A stretch of DNA of 64,000 bases from Demequina lutea (GTDB taxonomy: Bacteria; Actinomycetota; Actinomycetes; Actinomycetales; Demequinaceae), in the NCBI RefSeq assembly GCF_013409005.1, contig NZ_JACBZO010000001.1, positions 1,612,001-1,676,000 on the forward strand, written 5' to 3'. The stretch's first letter is position 1. Every line of letters starts with the position of its first letter. Positions 39,482 to 51,906 of the stretch are shown here, piece after piece. Both the position numbers and the translations under genes were made by a program. Below the pieces are notes generated by a model, which saw only the letters and a program-made list of their open reading frames with translations, searched no databases and was not told where the DNA came from.

Positions 39482-40963
39482 TTACTTGCGCTTCCGCTTC
39501 TCGCGCACGCGCACCGAGATGTGGATGGGCGTGCCCGTGAACTCGAACGACTCGCGCAGGCGTCTCTCGATGAAGCGTCGGTATTGGGGGTCCAGGAATC
39601 CGGACGTGAACAGCACGAACTTGGGCGGCCTCGTCGCGGCCTGAGTCGCGAACAAGATCTTGGGCTGCTTGCCTCCACGCACGGGGTGCGGGTGCTCGGC
39701 CACGAGCTCACCGAGGAACGTGTTGAGCTTGCCCGTCGCGATGCGCCTATCCCAGTTGCCGAGCGACACATCCATCGCGCGCTTAAGGCGGTTGGAGTGC
39801 CAGCCCGTGAGCGCGGACAAGTTGATGCGCGGAGCCCACGTGAGGTGGCTGAGGTCCTTTTCGATCGAGCGTTCAAATAGGAATCGCTCATCTTCGCCCA
39901 CCAGGTCCCACTTGTTGACGACCATGACGATGGCGCGGCCGGCGTCGACCACCTCGGACAGAATTCGCAAGTCCTGGTCGGACAAGGGCGTCGCGCCGTC
40001 AAGGAGCACGAGCGCAAGCTCGGCGCGGTGAATGGCTGCCGATGTGCGCAGCGACGCGTAGTAGTCGGCGCCCTTCGTCAGGTGCACTCGCCTGCGGATA
40101 CCGGCGGTGTCGATGAACGTATACAGCTCGCCATCGACCTCGACAATCTCGTCAACCGGGTCGCGAGTGGTGCCCGCGATCTCGTTGACCACGGCGCGCT
40201 GCGAACCAGCGAGCCTGTTGAGAAGCGACGACTTGCCCACGTTGGGGCGGCCCACGAGAGCGACGCGACGCATCGCACCCTCGTCGTCGACCAGCGGCAA
40301 TTCCTTCGGCAGCGCGGCGACGGCCACATCGAGCAAGTCGCCGATGCCGCGGCCGTGCAGCGCGGAGACCGGGTAAGGCTCCCCCAGCCCCAAGTTCCAC
40401 AGCGCGGCCGCTTCGAGCTCGCCCTGCGGGCCGTCGACCTTATTGGCAACCAGGATGACGGGCTTCTTGGTGCGACGAAGAAGCTTCATGACCTTCTCGT
40501 CGGTGGCGGTGGCACCCACGGTCGCGTCCACCACGAACATGATGGCGTCGGCCATCTCCATCGCGACCTCGGCTCCCTGGGCGACCGACAGATCGATTCC
40601 GGTGACGTTGTGTTCCCAGCCGCCCGTGTCCATAAGGATGAAGTCGGTTCCGGCCCACTCGGCCGTGTACGTCACGCGGTCCCGAGTCACCCCAGGGGTG
40701 TCCTCGACCACGGCGAGCCGCTTGCCAATAATGCGGTTGACGAGAGTTGACTTGCCGACGTTCGGCCGCCCAACAATCGCCATGATCGGCAGGGCCTCGC
40801 GTTGCTCGACCACGTCGTCGGCAAGCGCCGCGAGGTCGTCCTCGTTGAGTTCGTACTCTGCGAGTCCCGCGCGCAATGCGGCCTCGCGGATCGCGTCAAG
40901 GCTCTCTTCGGGGTCCGATGCGGAAGGTAGCTCAAGTTCGAAGTCGTCGTTATCGTCACTCAT
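39482..40963 (-). CDS. der: ribosome biogenesis GTPase Der (EngA)
   Basis: The 493-residue protein has two consecutive GTPase domains (each with GRPNVGKS, at about residues 65 and 237, plus DTGGWE and DTAGI switch regions and NKVD/NKWD base motifs) and a C-terminal KH-like domain. Der matures the 50S subunit. A helical acidic N-terminal extension of about 55 residues ([18 protein letters not shown]) is common in Actinobacteria. ATG overlaps the cmk stop (ATGA). Confidence 0.97.
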   Translation of the reverse strand: MSDDNDDFELELPSASDPEESLDAIREAALRAGLAEYELNEDDLAALADDVVEQREALPIMAIVGRPNVGKSTLVNRIIGKRLAVVEDTPGVTRDRVTYTAEWAGTDFILMDTGGWEHNVTGIDLSVAQGAEVAMEMADAIMFVVDATVGATATDEKVMKLLRRTKKPVILVANKVDGPQGELEAAALWNLGLGEPYPVSALHGRGIGDLLDVAVAALPKELPLVDDEGAMRRVALVGRPNVGKSSLLNRLAGSQRAVVNEIAGTTRDPVDEIVEVDGELYTFIDTAGIRRRVHLTKGADYYASLRTSAAIHRAELALVLLDGATPLSDQDLRILSEVVDAGRAIVMVVNKWDLVGEDERFLFERSIEKDLSHLTWAPRINLSALTGWHSNRLKRAMDVSLGNWDRRIATGKLNTFLGELVAEHPHPVRGGKQPKILFATQAATRPPKFVLFTSGFLDPQYRRFIERRLRESFEFTGTPIHISVRVREKRKRK

Positions 40964-41634
40964 TCGGAAGCCTCCTCGGCCAGTTGCGCCTCGGCAAGTC
41001 GCACCACGGCAAGAACGACCTCATCGATGGTGAGGTCAGTGGTGTCGATCTGGACCACGCCATCGGCGGCCGTATGAAATTCGACAACGGTGGCGTCCTT
41101 GCGGTCCCTGCCAAGGACCGCCTCACGCACCGTGACGGGATCTGCGCCATCGCCCGCCCTGCGAGCGACCCGAACCTCGTCGTCGGCGGTCAGCAACACC
41201 CGCACCTCGGCCTCTGGCGCAATCACCGAGGTGATGTCGCGGCCCTCGGCAACGATGCCGGCCCCCTTGCGCGATGCGGCGATGACGCGCCGCTGCATGT
41301 CGCCGAGCACCGCACGCGCGGCGAGATTGGTGGCCACATCGGAGACGATGAGCGAGATCGTGTCCGTGTGCAGCAGTCGCGACACGTCCTCGTCGTCCAG
41401 GACCACGACGGGGTTGGCCGGGTCGAGTCGCATCTCGACGTTCATGGTGGACACCATGGCGGCCACATCGTCGGTGTTGTTGAGGTTGATGCCCTCGCGC
41501 AAACAGTGCAGTGCGGCCACACGGTACGTCGCGCCCGTGTCGAAATACTCGAGCCCAAGTTTCGCGGCCACGGCACGCGCAACGGTCGACTTACCCGTCC
41601 CCGCGGGGCCGTCGATAGCGATGACGATGCTCAT
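40960..41634 (-). CDS. cmk: cytidylate kinase
   Basis: The 224-residue enzyme phosphorylates CMP/dCMP with ATP. The P-loop GPAGTGKST is near the start, then YFDTGATYR in the CMP-binding region, [11 protein letters not shown] and a LID region (GRDRKDAT). ATG 41634 (MSIVIAID) overlaps the tyrA stop. A longer frame from 41652 would overlap tyrA further. It is coupled to der on the other side. Confidence 0.96.
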   Translation of the reverse strand: MSIVIAIDGPAGTGKSTVARAVAAKLGLEYFDTGATYRVAALHCLREGINLNNTDDVAAMVSTMNVEMRLDPANPVVVLDDEDVSRLLHTDTISLIVSDVATNLAARAVLGDMQRRVIAASRKGAGIVAEGRDITSVIAPEAEVRVLLTADDEVRVARRAGDGADPVTVREAVLGRDRKDATVVEFHTAADGVVQIDTTDLTIDEVVLAVVRLAEAQLAEEASE

Positions 41635-42683
41635 GATCCTGCAACCACCCAACCACCCTTTTCCAGGGCTTCAACTAGCTCGCTCGCACTTTGCGGGAGC
41701 ACCCAGAGGGTCGTGAGACCCACTGGCTGACGCGGAGAGTGTTCGATCGACAGGTCCTCGACGTTGACGCCAACGGCTGCGGCATCGGAGAGCAAACGCA
41801 CGAGGTGCCCAGGGCGGTCGGGAACGATCACCGTGACCGCTTCCCACTCGCGCTTCGCTCCCCCGTGCTTGCCGGGAATCCGCGCCACCTCGCGCCTACC
41901 GCGGTCGATGAGGGCCGTCATTGCGGCCCCGATGTCGTCGGCCTTCCGGACCGCATCGAGTTCGGCAACGATGTGATCGAGGGTCTCGACTAACGAACGC
42001 TTGTTGAGGCGGGCAATATCCGCCCACATGGCCGGGTGCGAGGCCGCGATCCGGGTGACGTCCCGCAGGCCCTGACCCGCGAGGGCTATGTCGTTCTCAA
42101 CCAAGGGGCCGAGCGCGGCCGCCACTGCAGAGGCGGCGGCTTGCGGAGCGTGCGAGACCCTGGCCACGGCTCTATCGTGCGCCTCTGCGTCCATCTCCAC
42201 CACGTCGCATAGGAGTGCATCGGCGACGCTACGGACCATCGCGACGGCCTTCGCCGAAGCGATCCCGGGACAGATCACCCAGGGCCGCGCCCTGAAGAGG
42301 TCGCCCTGCGCGGCCATCGCGCCCGAAATCTCGCGGCCCGCCATGGGGTGAGAACCCACGTAACGGTGGCCCTGGCCCGAGCGCGCCGCGACCTCGGCGA
42401 TGGGAGCCTTGACGCTCGCCACATCGACAACGACCGCGTTGGGCCAGGTGTTGAGGGCGTTCGAGACCACGTCAGGGGTCACACCGGGAGGTGTCGCGAC
42501 GATGACAAGGTCGGGCTCGTTGCGATCGGGCGCGCCTCCGGCGCCGATGCTGCGCGCGAGAAGCTCGGTCTCGGGGTCGGCATCGGAGATCGTGACGCGC
42601 CATCCCTCGGCGCTAAGTCCGATTCCGATGGATGCGCCGATGAGACCCGCCCCAACGATGTGGGTGAGCGGCGTGGTGGTCAT
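41631..42683 (-). CDS. tyrA: prephenate dehydrogenase
   Basis: The 350-residue enzyme makes 4-hydroxyphenylpyruvate for tyrosine. The NAD-binding GAGLIGASIGIGL lies at residues 11-23, the active-site SHPMAGRE lies in the middle, and a C-terminal ACT domain (VTVIVPDRPGHLVRLLSDA) from about residue 285 would give tyrosine feedback. It overlaps aroH by one base and cmk by four. Confidence 0.95.
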   Translation of the reverse strand: MTTTPLTHIVGAGLIGASIGIGLSAEGWRVTISDADPETELLARSIGAGGAPDRNEPDLVIVATPPGVTPDVVSNALNTWPNAVVVDVASVKAPIAEVAARSGQGHRYVGSHPMAGREISGAMAAQGDLFRARPWVICPGIASAKAVAMVRSVADALLCDVVEMDAEAHDRAVARVSHAPQAAASAVAAALGPLVENDIALAGQGLRDVTRIAASHPAMWADIARLNKRSLVETLDHIVAELDAVRKADDIGAAMTALIDRGRREVARIPGKHGGAKREWEAVTVIVPDRPGHLVRLLSDAAAVGVNVEDLSIEHSPRQPVGLTTLWVLPQSASELVEALEKGGWVVAGS

Positions 42684-43045
42684 TACTGGGCGAGATCCCG
42701 CCTGAGTGACACTGCCTCATGGAGGTAGACGTGGGCCACCATGTCGCGGGGGCGTTCCATCTCGGTGTGCATCATCACTCGAACGACCATGGGCAGGGCG
42801 CCCGGCACTGCCATTTCCTGAGCGCACATGAGAGGCACCGATCCAAAGCCCATCTGGCGGGCGGCGGCCGCGGGGAAATCGCTGACGATGTCGGGAGTAC
42901 ACGTGAAGAAGACGGAAATCACGTCGCGAGAGGTGAGTTCGTTCCCTTGAAGCATCGCCTCGACAAGCTCTTGAGTGCGCGCGTGCAAATGCTCTCGCTC
43001 ATCAATCTCGAGCGTGGTTGCTCCCCTAATCGCACGTACGGCCAT
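42683..43045 (-). CDS. aroH: chorismate mutase, AroH type
   Basis: The 120-residue monofunctional mutase is of the trimeric Bacillus AroH class: VRAIRGATTLEIDE, ISVFFTCTPDIVSDFPA with the active-site region, and VVRVMMHTEM near the end. With tyrA next to it, the pair converts chorismate to 4-hydroxyphenylpyruvate. The ATG at 43045 is preferred to GTG 43051. Confidence 0.94.
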   Translation of the reverse strand: MAVRAIRGATTLEIDEREHLHARTQELVEAMLQGNELTSRDVISVFFTCTPDIVSDFPAAAARQMGFGSVPLMCAQEMAVPGALPMVVRVMMHTEMERPRDMVAHVYLHEAVSLRRDLAQ

Positions 43046-43089
43046 GCGCACATGCTACCGGTCGCTCGCCGCCGCGAGCGGACGTGCGT

Positions 43090-43839
43090 CTAGAGTCCGG
43101 CGGCCTTTTGAAGCTCGCCGATCTCGGCATTCGTAAGTGTGCGCATCTCGCCGGGCTGCAGGGTACCCAGAGTGACGGAACCGAAACGCGTCCTCACGAG
43201 GTCGATTACGGGGTGGCCTGCCGCGTCAAACATGCGCCTGACGATGCGGTTGCGTCCCTCGTGCATCTCCACCTCAACCAGCGACGCGGAGTCCGAGGCG
43301 TCGATGATGCGGCATTCCACGGCGCGCGTGGGGCCATCGTCCAGCTCGATTCCTTGGAGGAACTGGCTGACCAGGGCCTTCGTGACGCGACCCTGCACCT
43401 TGGCCACATAAACCTTTGACACGCCGTGCGTCGGGTGGGCCAACTTATTGGCCAGCTCGCCGTCGTTTGTCAGCAGGATCACACCCGTCGTATCGGCGTC
43501 GAGGCGGCCCACGTGGAAGAGCCGCTCCTCGAAGCCGATGACGTACTTATCCAGCGCCGGGCGACCGTCGGGATCCGACATCGTGCTCACCACGCCCTTG
43601 GGCTTGTTGAGGACGACGGTGATGAGGTTCTCGTCAACGGAGACCCGCTTGCCAAGGACCTCGATCACGCATTCGTCTGGATTGATGCGAATGCCGAGTT
43701 CTTCGACCACTTGCCCGTTGACGGTTACTGCGCCCGCCTCGATGAGCTCTTCGCATTTGCGGCGTGAGCCCACGCCAGCCTGGGCGAGCACCTTTTGCAG
43801 GCGCGTGCCCTCGGGCCGGTAAATCGATAGGTCGGCCAT
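43090..43839 (-). CDS. rluB: 23S rRNA pseudouridine synthase, RluB family
   Basis: The 249-residue protein has an N-terminal S4 RNA-binding domain (RLQKVLAQAGVGSRRKCEEL) and a RsuA/RluB catalytic domain with GRLDADTTG (catalytic Asp), LNKPKGVVST and HEGRNRIVRRM. It modifies the large rRNA. The start overlaps the scpB stop (TGATG), as in most Firmicutes and Actinobacteria. Confidence 0.94.
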   Translation of the reverse strand: MADLSIYRPEGTRLQKVLAQAGVGSRRKCEELIEAGAVTVNGQVVEELGIRINPDECVIEVLGKRVSVDENLITVVLNKPKGVVSTMSDPDGRPALDKYVIGFEERLFHVGRLDADTTGVILLTNDGELANKLAHPTHGVSKVYVAKVQGRVTKALVSQFLQGIELDDGPTRAVECRIIDASDSASLVEVEMHEGRNRIVRRMFDAAGHPVIDLVRTRFGSVTLGTLQPGEMRTLTNAEIGELQKAAGL

Positions 43840-44375
43840 CAGTTCGCCTCGTCCACATCTGCTAAGTCGGGAAGGTAGGGAGCCAATGGAGGTAGTCCAT
43901 CGAGCGATTCAAGGCCAATCCGCTCCAAGAACTCCGTCGTCGTTCCATAAAGCACCGCACCAGAGGCCTCCCCCACCTCGGTCACCAATCCCCTGGCCAA
44001 CAACGTCTTCATCACTGAGTCAACGTTAACGCCGCGGATCTGCGAAACCTGTCCACGTGTGACGGGTTGGCGGTATGCGACCACCGCGAGTGTCTCCAGG
44101 GCCGCTTGAGACAGCCGTGCCGAGTGTCCCTCGATGATGAAGGTACCCACGACATCGGCGAACAGCGGCGAGGAATAGATTCGCCAGCCGCCACCCACCT
44201 CACGCAATTCGAAGCCGCGCGGAGAGTCGGGGTTGGCATAGTCGTCCCGCAAGGCCCTCAAGGCCGCGACGACCTCCGGCTCGGGCACGTCGAGTGCGGT
44301 CGCCAGGTCGACGGAGGCCACCGGCTCGTCGACCACCATCATGATGGCCTCGATTCCCGCGTGAAGGTGCCGCAT
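43839..44375 (-). CDS. scpB: segregation and condensation protein B
   Basis: The 178-residue protein comprises two winged helices: IEAIMMVVDEPVASVDLATA in the first and LSQAALETLAVVAYRQPVTR with NVDSVMKTLLARGLV in the second. ScpB dimerises and binds ScpA in the SMC condensin. ATG 44375 overlaps the scpA stop by one base. Confidence 0.95.
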   Translation of the reverse strand: MRHLHAGIEAIMMVVDEPVASVDLATALDVPEPEVVAALRALRDDYANPDSPRGFELREVGGGWRIYSSPLFADVVGTFIIEGHSARLSQAALETLAVVAYRQPVTRGQVSQIRGVNVDSVMKTLLARGLVTEVGEASGAVLYGTTTEFLERIGLESLDGLPPLAPYLPDLADVDEAN

Positions 44376-45190
44376 CACTCGTCCATTCCTTCCACCACTC
44401 CGTCAAACTCGCCGCTCACCTCAACATCGTCCGTGGATCCCGTCCAACGAATGGTGAGCTCGCCGAGCGAGCGTACCTGCTCGAACGCGACCACGGATTC
44501 ACGAAACAACTCGAGCAAGGCGAGAAAGCGAGCCACAACAACGCCCACGTGATCGGCATCGGCCACGAGCGAACGGAACGTCGCGGCACCCTGGCGCTGA
44601 AGCCGAATCGACACGATCGCGGCCTGCTCCCTCACACTCACCGGTGGGTTGTGCAGATGAGCGAGAGACACTCCGAGCTCAGGGGGCGTGCGGGTAAACG
44701 CATGGGCGGCCATGCGCGCGAGGTCTTCCGGAGAGGCCCTCCACACCAATTCGGGCAGCAGCATCGCGAAGTGCGGTTCGAGATGGACGTCACGGGGAAC
44801 CCGGCGCGGCGCGTCGAAGAGCGTCGCGAAGCTCGCGGCGACCTCCTTGAACGCACGGTATTGAAGAAGCCTGGCAAACAGCAGGTCTCTCGCCTCAAAG
44901 AGTGCCAAGTCCTCGGCGTCCTCGACTTCGCCTTGCGGCAAGAGTCTTGCCGCCTTGAGGTCCAACAGGGTGGCGGCGACAACCAAGAACTCGGACGCAA
45001 CCGAGAGGTCCCACTCGACATCACGATTGCGCACTACGCCCAAAAAGTCGTCGGTCACGACGGCGAGGGCCACCTCGGTGATTTCGAGCTCGTGCTTGGC
45101 GATCAGGCTGAGGAGCAGGTCGAACGGCCCGGAGAAGTTGGGCAGGGTCACCTCGAAGGACGCCTTCGTCCCGTCGACGGAGGTGGTCAC
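44375..45190 (-). CDS. scpA: segregation and condensation protein A
   Basis: The 271-residue kleisin of the SMC-ScpAB complex: N-terminal SMC-neck-binding part (FEVTLPNFSGPFDLLLSLIA, KHELEITEVALAVVT), a long linker and a C-terminal winged helix (VVARFLALLELFRESVVAFEQ, in part RFLALLELFRE). The GTG at 45190, one base past the parA stop, is preferred over a TTG 24 bp further upstream. Confidence 0.93.
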   Translation of the reverse strand: MTTSVDGTKASFEVTLPNFSGPFDLLLSLIAKHELEITEVALAVVTDDFLGVVRNRDVEWDLSVASEFLVVAATLLDLKAARLLPQGEVEDAEDLALFEARDLLFARLLQYRAFKEVAASFATLFDAPRRVPRDVHLEPHFAMLLPELVWRASPEDLARMAAHAFTRTPPELGVSLAHLHNPPVSVREQAAIVSIRLQRQGAATFRSLVADADHVGVVVARFLALLELFRESVVAFEQVRSLGELTIRWTGSTDDVEVSGEFDGVVEGMDE

Positions 45191-45191
45191 G

Positions 45192-46007
45192 TCAGGCCGA
45201 AACCCCGCGGGCAACGAGCTCGCGCGCCAACTGACGGTACTGCTCAGAACCTACGTGCGTCGGGGCAAACGTCAGGATCGGCTCTGCTGCGACGGTGGCG
45301 TCGGGGAACTTGATGGTGCGCCCAATCATCGTCTCGGTGACACGATCACCGAAGGCCTCGCGCACGCGAGAAACGACCTCTTGCGCGTGAAGCGTGCGGG
45401 CGTCGTACATCGTCGGAACGATCGCATCGAGCGCGAGGCGCGGATTCAAACGGTCCTGGACCTTCCCCACCGTGTCGACGAGGAGGGCCACGCCGCGCAT
45501 CGCGAAAAATTCGCACGCCAACGGAATCACGACACCGTGCGCGGCGACGAGTGCGTTGACGGTCAGCAAGCCAAGGGAGGGCTGGCAGTCGATGAGGATG
45601 ACGTCGTAGTCGTCAACGATGGGGCGCAGTGCACGGGCCAACGCGCTCTCGCGCGCCACTTCGCCCACCAGCTGCACCTCGGCCGCCGACAGGTCAATGT
45701 TGGCGGGAAGCACGAAGAGGCCCTCGACCGCGGTCGACACGATCACGTCCTTGGTTTGCACCTTCGAGCTGAGCAAGAGGTCGTACACCGTGGTCTCGAA
45801 GTCGTTCGAGTTCACGCGCAAGTTGGCCGATGCCGCGCCTTGCGGGTCGAAGTCGACTAGAAGCACCTTGCGTCCGTATTCAGCAAGGGCCGCGGCGAGG
45901 TTCACGCATGTCGTGGTCTTGCCCACCCCGCCCTTTTGATTGCACAAGGCAATGATGCGGGCCGGGCCGGTTCCACTCAGGGGCGGCGGTACAGGGAACT
46001 CGGTCAC
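45192..46007 (-). CDS. parA: ParA-family ATPase (with scpAB)
   Basis: The 271-residue deviant-Walker ATPase has CNQKGGVGKTTTCVNLAAAL with the signature Lys, VDFDPQGAAS and IDCQPSLGLLTVNAL. It lacks a parB partner here. This xerD-parA-scpA-scpB arrangement is conserved in Actinobacteria, where this ParA-like protein is distinct from the chromosome-partition ParA near oriC. GTG 46007 has GGTGAGG upstream. Confidence 0.92.
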   Translation of the reverse strand: MTEFPVPPPLSGTGPARIIALCNQKGGVGKTTTCVNLAAALAEYGRKVLLVDFDPQGAASANLRVNSNDFETTVYDLLLSSKVQTKDVIVSTAVEGLFVLPANIDLSAAEVQLVGEVARESALARALRPIVDDYDVILIDCQPSLGLLTVNALVAAHGVVIPLACEFFAMRGVALLVDTVGKVQDRLNPRLALDAIVPTMYDARTLHAQEVVSRVREAFGDRVTETMIGRTIKFPDATVAAEPILTFAPTHVGSEQYRQLARELVARGVSA

Positions 46008-46017
46008 GGGCCTCACC

Positions 46018-46971
46018 TTACTCCGGACGTGGCATGGGCTTGTCGAGGGCTCGCGGGTGAGAGGTCTGGTAAACCTCGCGCAAGGCGTCCCTCGTGACAT
46101 ACGTGTAAATCTGGGTGGTCGTCACCGACGCATGTCCCAACAGTTCTTGGACCACACGGATATCGGCTCCTCCCCGTAAGAGATGAGTCGCGAACGAGTG
46201 GCGCAGGGTGTGCGGGGAGACATCGCCGATGCCGGCGCGCTCGGCGGCGGCCTTCAGAATGGTCCAGCCACTCTGTCTACTGAGGCGCCCGCCACGGGAG
46301 TTGAGAAACAGTGCGGGTGTCCCGTTGCCGTTCATGGCAAGTGTGGGCCTCGCTCGCACCAGGTAGGCGTCGAGCGCCTCCCTCGCGTAGCCGCCAAGCG
46401 GGACGATGCGCTCCTTGCGGCCCTTGCCTCGCAACAGCACCGATTCGCGACCCTCACCCAGATCAATATCGTCGACGTCGAGCCCCGTCGCCTCCGAAAT
46501 TCGGGCACCGGACCCGTACAGCACCTCCAAGAGGGCCCTGTCACGCAACGCCGCAGGACCGTCCCCGACTGCAGCGACGTCGAGTAGTGCCGCCACCTCG
46601 TCGGTCGTCAACGCCTTGGGCAGTCGCGCGGGCGTGGCTCGCGGCTTGACGTCGACGGCGGCATCGTCCCCCACCCAGCCTTCCGCCACGGCGAACCGGT
46701 GCCAACCTCGAACCGAAACGACGGTTCGCGCCGCCGATGCGGGGGCCAAGGGGGCGCCGCTATCGGTTCCGGCCGAGATCGCCTCCGCAAATTCGGCCAC
46801 GACGAGTGCGGGTGTGGAAGCGAGAGACTCAATCCCCCGTGACTCGAGAAAGGCGCAATAGCGCGACAAGTCCCGGTGGTACGCCGAGACGGTGTTCGCC
46901 GATAGGCCGCGTTCGACCGTCACGTGAGCTAAATAGACGGCGAGCTCTCGCTCGAGCCCTAGCGTTGCCAC
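46018..46971 (-). CDS. xerD: site-specific tyrosine recombinase XerD
   Basis: The 317-residue recombinase resolves chromosome dimers at dif. The N-terminal SAM-like domain ([20 protein letters not shown]) is followed by a catalytic domain with Arg in [35 protein letters not shown] and the Tyr nucleophile. It is standard length and the start overlaps the end of ctaB by 13 bp. Confidence 0.95.
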   Translation of the reverse strand: MATLGLERELAVYLAHVTVERGLSANTVSAYHRDLSRYCAFLESRGIESLASTPALVVAEFAEAISAGTDSGAPLAPASAARTVVSVRGWHRFAVAEGWVGDDAAVDVKPRATPARLPKALTTDEVAALLDVAAVGDGPAALRDRALLEVLYGSGARISEATGLDVDDIDLGEGRESVLLRGKGRKERIVPLGGYAREALDAYLVRARPTLAMNGNGTPALFLNSRGGRLSRQSGWTILKAAAERAGIGDVSPHTLRHSFATHLLRGGADIRVVQELLGHASVTTTQIYTYVTRDALREVYQTSHPRALDKPMPRPE

Positions 46972-47921
46972 ACCGTGAGCGTGTCTGGCCAGAACGGATC
47001 GGCGAGAATCGCGCCGAAGACGACCGACAGGTACAGGATTGAGTCACGGAACAGGCGCATCGAATGCAGCTTTGACCCGTCCATGGTGCGGCGATACAAC
47101 GCGTAGCAGCCGCCGATGAACCACACACCAAAACCAAGAGCGAGAACCGCGTATATCCACGTCATTCCCGCGAGTGGCACCAGGATCAGGGAGACCACCA
47201 CCATCGCGATCGCGTAGAGGATCATCTCCTTGGCCACCTTGACGGGCGTGGCCACCACGGGAAGCATCGGCACCTCGGCATGGGCGTAGTCGTTGCGGAA
47301 CTTCAGCGCGAGGGGCCAATAGTGAGGCGGCGTCCAGAAGAAGATGATCAGGAATAGCACCACGGGCGTCCACGACAACGACTGCGTGACAGCGGCCCAT
47401 CCGATCAGCACGGGCATGCATCCGGCGGCCCCACCCCACACGATGTTCTGGGAGGTACGCCGCTTGAGCAGCATCGTGTAACCCACCGCGTACAACAGGA
47501 TCGCGATGATGCTGAGCACTGTCGCGAGGGGCGAGTCGACGATCCAGTAGAACCACGCCGTCGACGCCAGGGCCAGCACCCACGCGAAGATGAACGCCGC
47601 GCGAGGCTTGACCGCACCCGTGACGAGGGGCCGACCCTGCGTCCGCTTCATGACGGCATCGATGTCGCGGTCGAGGTAGCTGTTAAAGGTGTTGGCAGAG
47701 CCCGCGGAAAGCGTGCCACCGATGAGCGTCGCCGCCATGTGCCACAGGCTTGGCCATCCACCTGCGGCCAACACCATGGTGGGAAGTGTCGTAATGAGCA
47801 GAAGTTCGATGATGCGCGGCTTGGTCAGCGCAAGGTAGGCCTTGAGCACTCGTGTCGCACCCAGGACTCTGCCCACGGACGGTGCCGGAATCTCCGTATG
47901 GGTCTTCGATTCCGCCGGCAT
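46959..47921 (-). CDS. ctaB: heme O synthase (protoheme IX farnesyltransferase)
   Basis: The 320-residue UbiA-superfamily membrane enzyme adds the farnesyl tail to heme b for cytochrome oxidases. First Asp motif: [19 protein letters not shown]; second region: [22 protein letters not shown] 47921 is used; the longer frame to 48011 has no membrane-protein character. It is divergent from tkt. Confidence 0.93.
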   Translation of the reverse strand: MPAESKTHTEIPAPSVGRVLGATRVLKAYLALTKPRIIELLLITTLPTMVLAAGGWPSLWHMAATLIGGTLSAGSANTFNSYLDRDIDAVMKRTQGRPLVTGAVKPRAAFIFAWVLALASTAWFYWIVDSPLATVLSIIAILLYAVGYTMLLKRRTSQNIVWGGAAGCMPVLIGWAAVTQSLSWTPVVLFLIIFFWTPPHYWPLALKFRNDYAHAEVPMLPVVATPVKVAKEMILYAIAMVVVSLILVPLAGMTWIYAVLALGFGVWFIGGCYALYRRTMDGSKLHSMRLFRDSILYLSVVFGAILADPFWPDTLTVWQR

Positions 47922-48091
47922 GCCCCAATTGTACGTGGCACGACGTTGGTCCTTGGTGCCACGGGCACCGGGTCCGTGGCGGCGGCGTGGATAGTGATGC
48001 GGCGACGACAATCGCGGCGATGGTCGCGCTCTCTCGCTCCGCCGCGCCGCTAGGCTAAGAGAGTTGTCAGACTCGTTTTATAGGGAGAACC

Positions 48092-50155
48092 GTGACCACT
48101 GGATGGACTGACCTGGACACCCGCGCGATCGACACACTTCGTGTCCTCGCCGCCGATGCAGTGGAGAAGGTCGGCAACGGCCACCCGGGCACGGCGATGT
48201 CGCTCGCGCCCGCCGCATACTTGCTGTTCCAGAACGTGATGAAGCATGACCCCGCAGACCCAAAGTGGCTGGGACGTGACCGCTTTGTGTTGTCTTGCGG
48301 GCACTCTTCACTCACGCTCTACCTGCAGCTCTTCGCGGCGGGTTACCCCATGAGCCTCGACGACCTCAAGTCACTGCGGACCGAGGGCTCGCAGACTCCC
48401 GGGCACCCCGAATACGGTCACACCCCCGGCGTCGAGATCACGACAGGCCCCCTTGGCTCGGGCTTCGCCTCGTCCGTCGGTATGGCGATGGCAGCTCGCA
48501 AAGAGCGCGGTCTCTTGGACCCCGATGCCGCGCCCGGCGAGTCCGTCTTCGACCACCACATCTATGTGATCGCGTCGGACGGCGACATGGAAGAGGGGGT
48601 GAGCCACGAGGCCGCGGCGATCGCCGGCGTACAGGAACTTGGCAACCTCATCCTGATCTGGGACGACAACAAGATTTCGATTGAGCACGAGACCGACATC
48701 GCGTTCGACGAGGACGTCCTGAAGCGCTACGAGGCCTACGGCTGGCACACGCAGCGGGTCGACTGGGTCACACCCGAGGGCTACAAGGAGGACCCCGATG
48801 CGCTGTTGACCGCGATCGAGGACGCCAAGGCGGAGACGACCAGGCCATCGATCATCGCGCTCAGCACCATCATCGGCTGGCCGAGCCCCACCAAGCAGAA
48901 CACCGGTGGGGTGCACGGATCGGCCCTTGGCGCCACGGAGGTCGCGGGCCTCAAGCAGGCGCTCGACTTCGATCCCGAGCAGTCATTCGTGGTGGAGCCC
49001 GCCGTCTACGAGCACACGCTCAAGGCGCGCGAGCGTGGGCAGGCCGCACACTCCGCATGGAATGGCGAGTTTGCCAAGTGGCAATCCGAGCAGCCCGAGC
49101 GCGCGGCGCTGCTCGAGCGTCTGGTCTCAAAGGAACTCCCAGCCAACTGGACCGACGCCCTGCCGAAGTTCGAGGCCGGCACGTCGATTGCCACCCGTGC
49201 AGCGTCGGGCAAGGTGCTCACCGCGCTCGCGCCGGTGCTTCCCGAGTTGTGGGGAGGATCGGCGGACCTGGCCGGTTCCAACAACACCACGATGGATGGC
49301 GAGCCCTCGTTCCTGCCCCCGCACCGCGCCACCAAGTCCTATCCCATGGCGAGTTGGTACGGCCGCACGCTGCACTTCGGGATCCGCGAGTTCGGTATGG
49401 GCACGATTCTTAACGGGATTACGCTCCACGGCCTGACCCGTGCGTATGGCGGCACCTTCTTGGTGTTCTCCGACTACATGCGTGGTGCGGTGCGGCTCGC
49501 GGCCCTCATGAAGATTCCCACCACATTCGTGTGGACCCATGACTCGATCGGGCTCGGCGAAGACGGCCCCACTCACCAGCCCATCGAGCAGGTGGCGACG
49601 CTGCGGGCCATTCCAGGTATCGACATCGTTCGTCCCGCGGACGCCAACGAGACCGCCTGGGCGTGGAAGCACGCGCTGGAGACCCTCGACCGTCCCTGTG
49701 GCCTCATCCTCACGCGTCAAAACGTTCCGACTCTTGAGGGAACATCGGCCGAGGGCTTCGCCAAGGGCGCGTACGTGCTGGCAGGCGCTGGCGAGGACGC
49801 CGACGTGATCCTCGTCGGCACGGGCTCAGAGGTCCAGCACTGTGTGGCCGCTCGCGAACTTCTTGCGGCCGAAGGCATCAAGGCCCGCGTGGTCTCCATG
49901 CCGTGCAAGGAGCTCTTCGAGCGTCAGAGCGCGAAGTACTGCGATTCGGTCATTCCAGGCGGCGTCAAGGCCCGTGTGAGCATCGAGGCGGGCTCCCCGC
50001 TTGGCTGGCGGGACGTCGTCGGCGACGCAGGTCGCGTGATCGGCATTGACCACTTCGGCGAGTCCGCGTCTGGCGCCCTACTCATGAAGAAGTACGGCTT
50101 CACGGCCGAGAACGTGGTCGCCAAGGCCAAGGAAAGCCTCGAGTCTGCGCGTTGA
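48092..50155 (+). CDS. tkt: transketolase
   Basis: The 687-residue ThDP enzyme of the pentose phosphate pathway: [13 protein letters not shown], ThDP-binding [35 protein letters not shown] and a transketolase C-terminal domain. GTG 48092 follows an AGGGAGAA site. In most Actinobacteria it is followed by tal. Here zwf follows after 233 bp. Confidence 0.96.
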   Translation: MTTGWTDLDTRAIDTLRVLAADAVEKVGNGHPGTAMSLAPAAYLLFQNVMKHDPADPKWLGRDRFVLSCGHSSLTLYLQLFAAGYPMSLDDLKSLRTEGSQTPGHPEYGHTPGVEITTGPLGSGFASSVGMAMAARKERGLLDPDAAPGESVFDHHIYVIASDGDMEEGVSHEAAAIAGVQELGNLILIWDDNKISIEHETDIAFDEDVLKRYEAYGWHTQRVDWVTPEGYKEDPDALLTAIEDAKAETTRPSIIALSTIIGWPSPTKQNTGGVHGSALGATEVAGLKQALDFDPEQSFVVEPAVYEHTLKARERGQAAHSAWNGEFAKWQSEQPERAALLERLVSKELPANWTDALPKFEAGTSIATRAASGKVLTALAPVLPELWGGSADLAGSNNTTMDGEPSFLPPHRATKSYPMASWYGRTLHFGIREFGMGTILNGITLHGLTRAYGGTFLVFSDYMRGAVRLAALMKIPTTFVWTHDSIGLGEDGPTHQPIEQVATLRAIPGIDIVRPADANETAWAWKHALETLDRPCGLILTRQNVPTLEGTSAEGFAKGAYVLAGAGEDADVILVGTGSEVQHCVAARELLAAEGIKARVVSMPCKELFERQSAKYCDSVIPGGVKARVSIEAGSPLGWRDVVGDAGRVIGIDHFGESASGALLMKKYGFTAENVVAKAKESLESAR

Positions 50156-50166
50156 GCGCCCGTTGC

Positions 50167-50197
50167 GAGCGCGGGCCCCAACGCGAGGCCCGCGCTC
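50167..50197 (+). terminator. stem-loop after tkt
   Basis: GAGCGCGGGCC (50167-50177) pairs exactly with GGCCCGCGCTC (50187-50197). There is no T-run, so the strength is uncertain. It is the only strong hairpin between tkt and zwf. Confidence 0.5.
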
Positions 50198-50263
50198 GAC
50201 TCGGAATCCGACTACAGATGGCTGATAATCCCAGCAGAGTCGGAATAATGGCCGACGGTCCAC

Positions 50264-50286
50264 GTTCGATTGGATGTGAATCGAAC
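50264..50286. promoter_or_regulatory. perfect dyad upstream of zwf
   Basis: GTTCGATT (50264-50271) and AATCGAAC (50279-50286) are inverted around 7 nt, about 100 bp before zwf. It is a candidate operator for the zwf-opcA-pgl unit. The regulator is unknown. Confidence 0.4.
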
Positions 50287-50388
50287 CCTCCGACGTTTGT
50301 CCCCCACCACCACCGCGGTGTCCCCCGCACCGCTTGCACCGCGTGCGATTTCAGGCGCGCGCGGCACCTCAGCTTTGGAGGCTAGATA

Positions 50389-51902
<1,514 letters not shown>

Positions 51903-51906
<4 letters not shown>

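Noticed and set aside
50260-50300. tRNA-like T-arm (GGTTCGATTC on the minus strand)
   Set aside because: The flanking bases do not form a T-stem or acceptor stem; it is better explained as a simple dyad.
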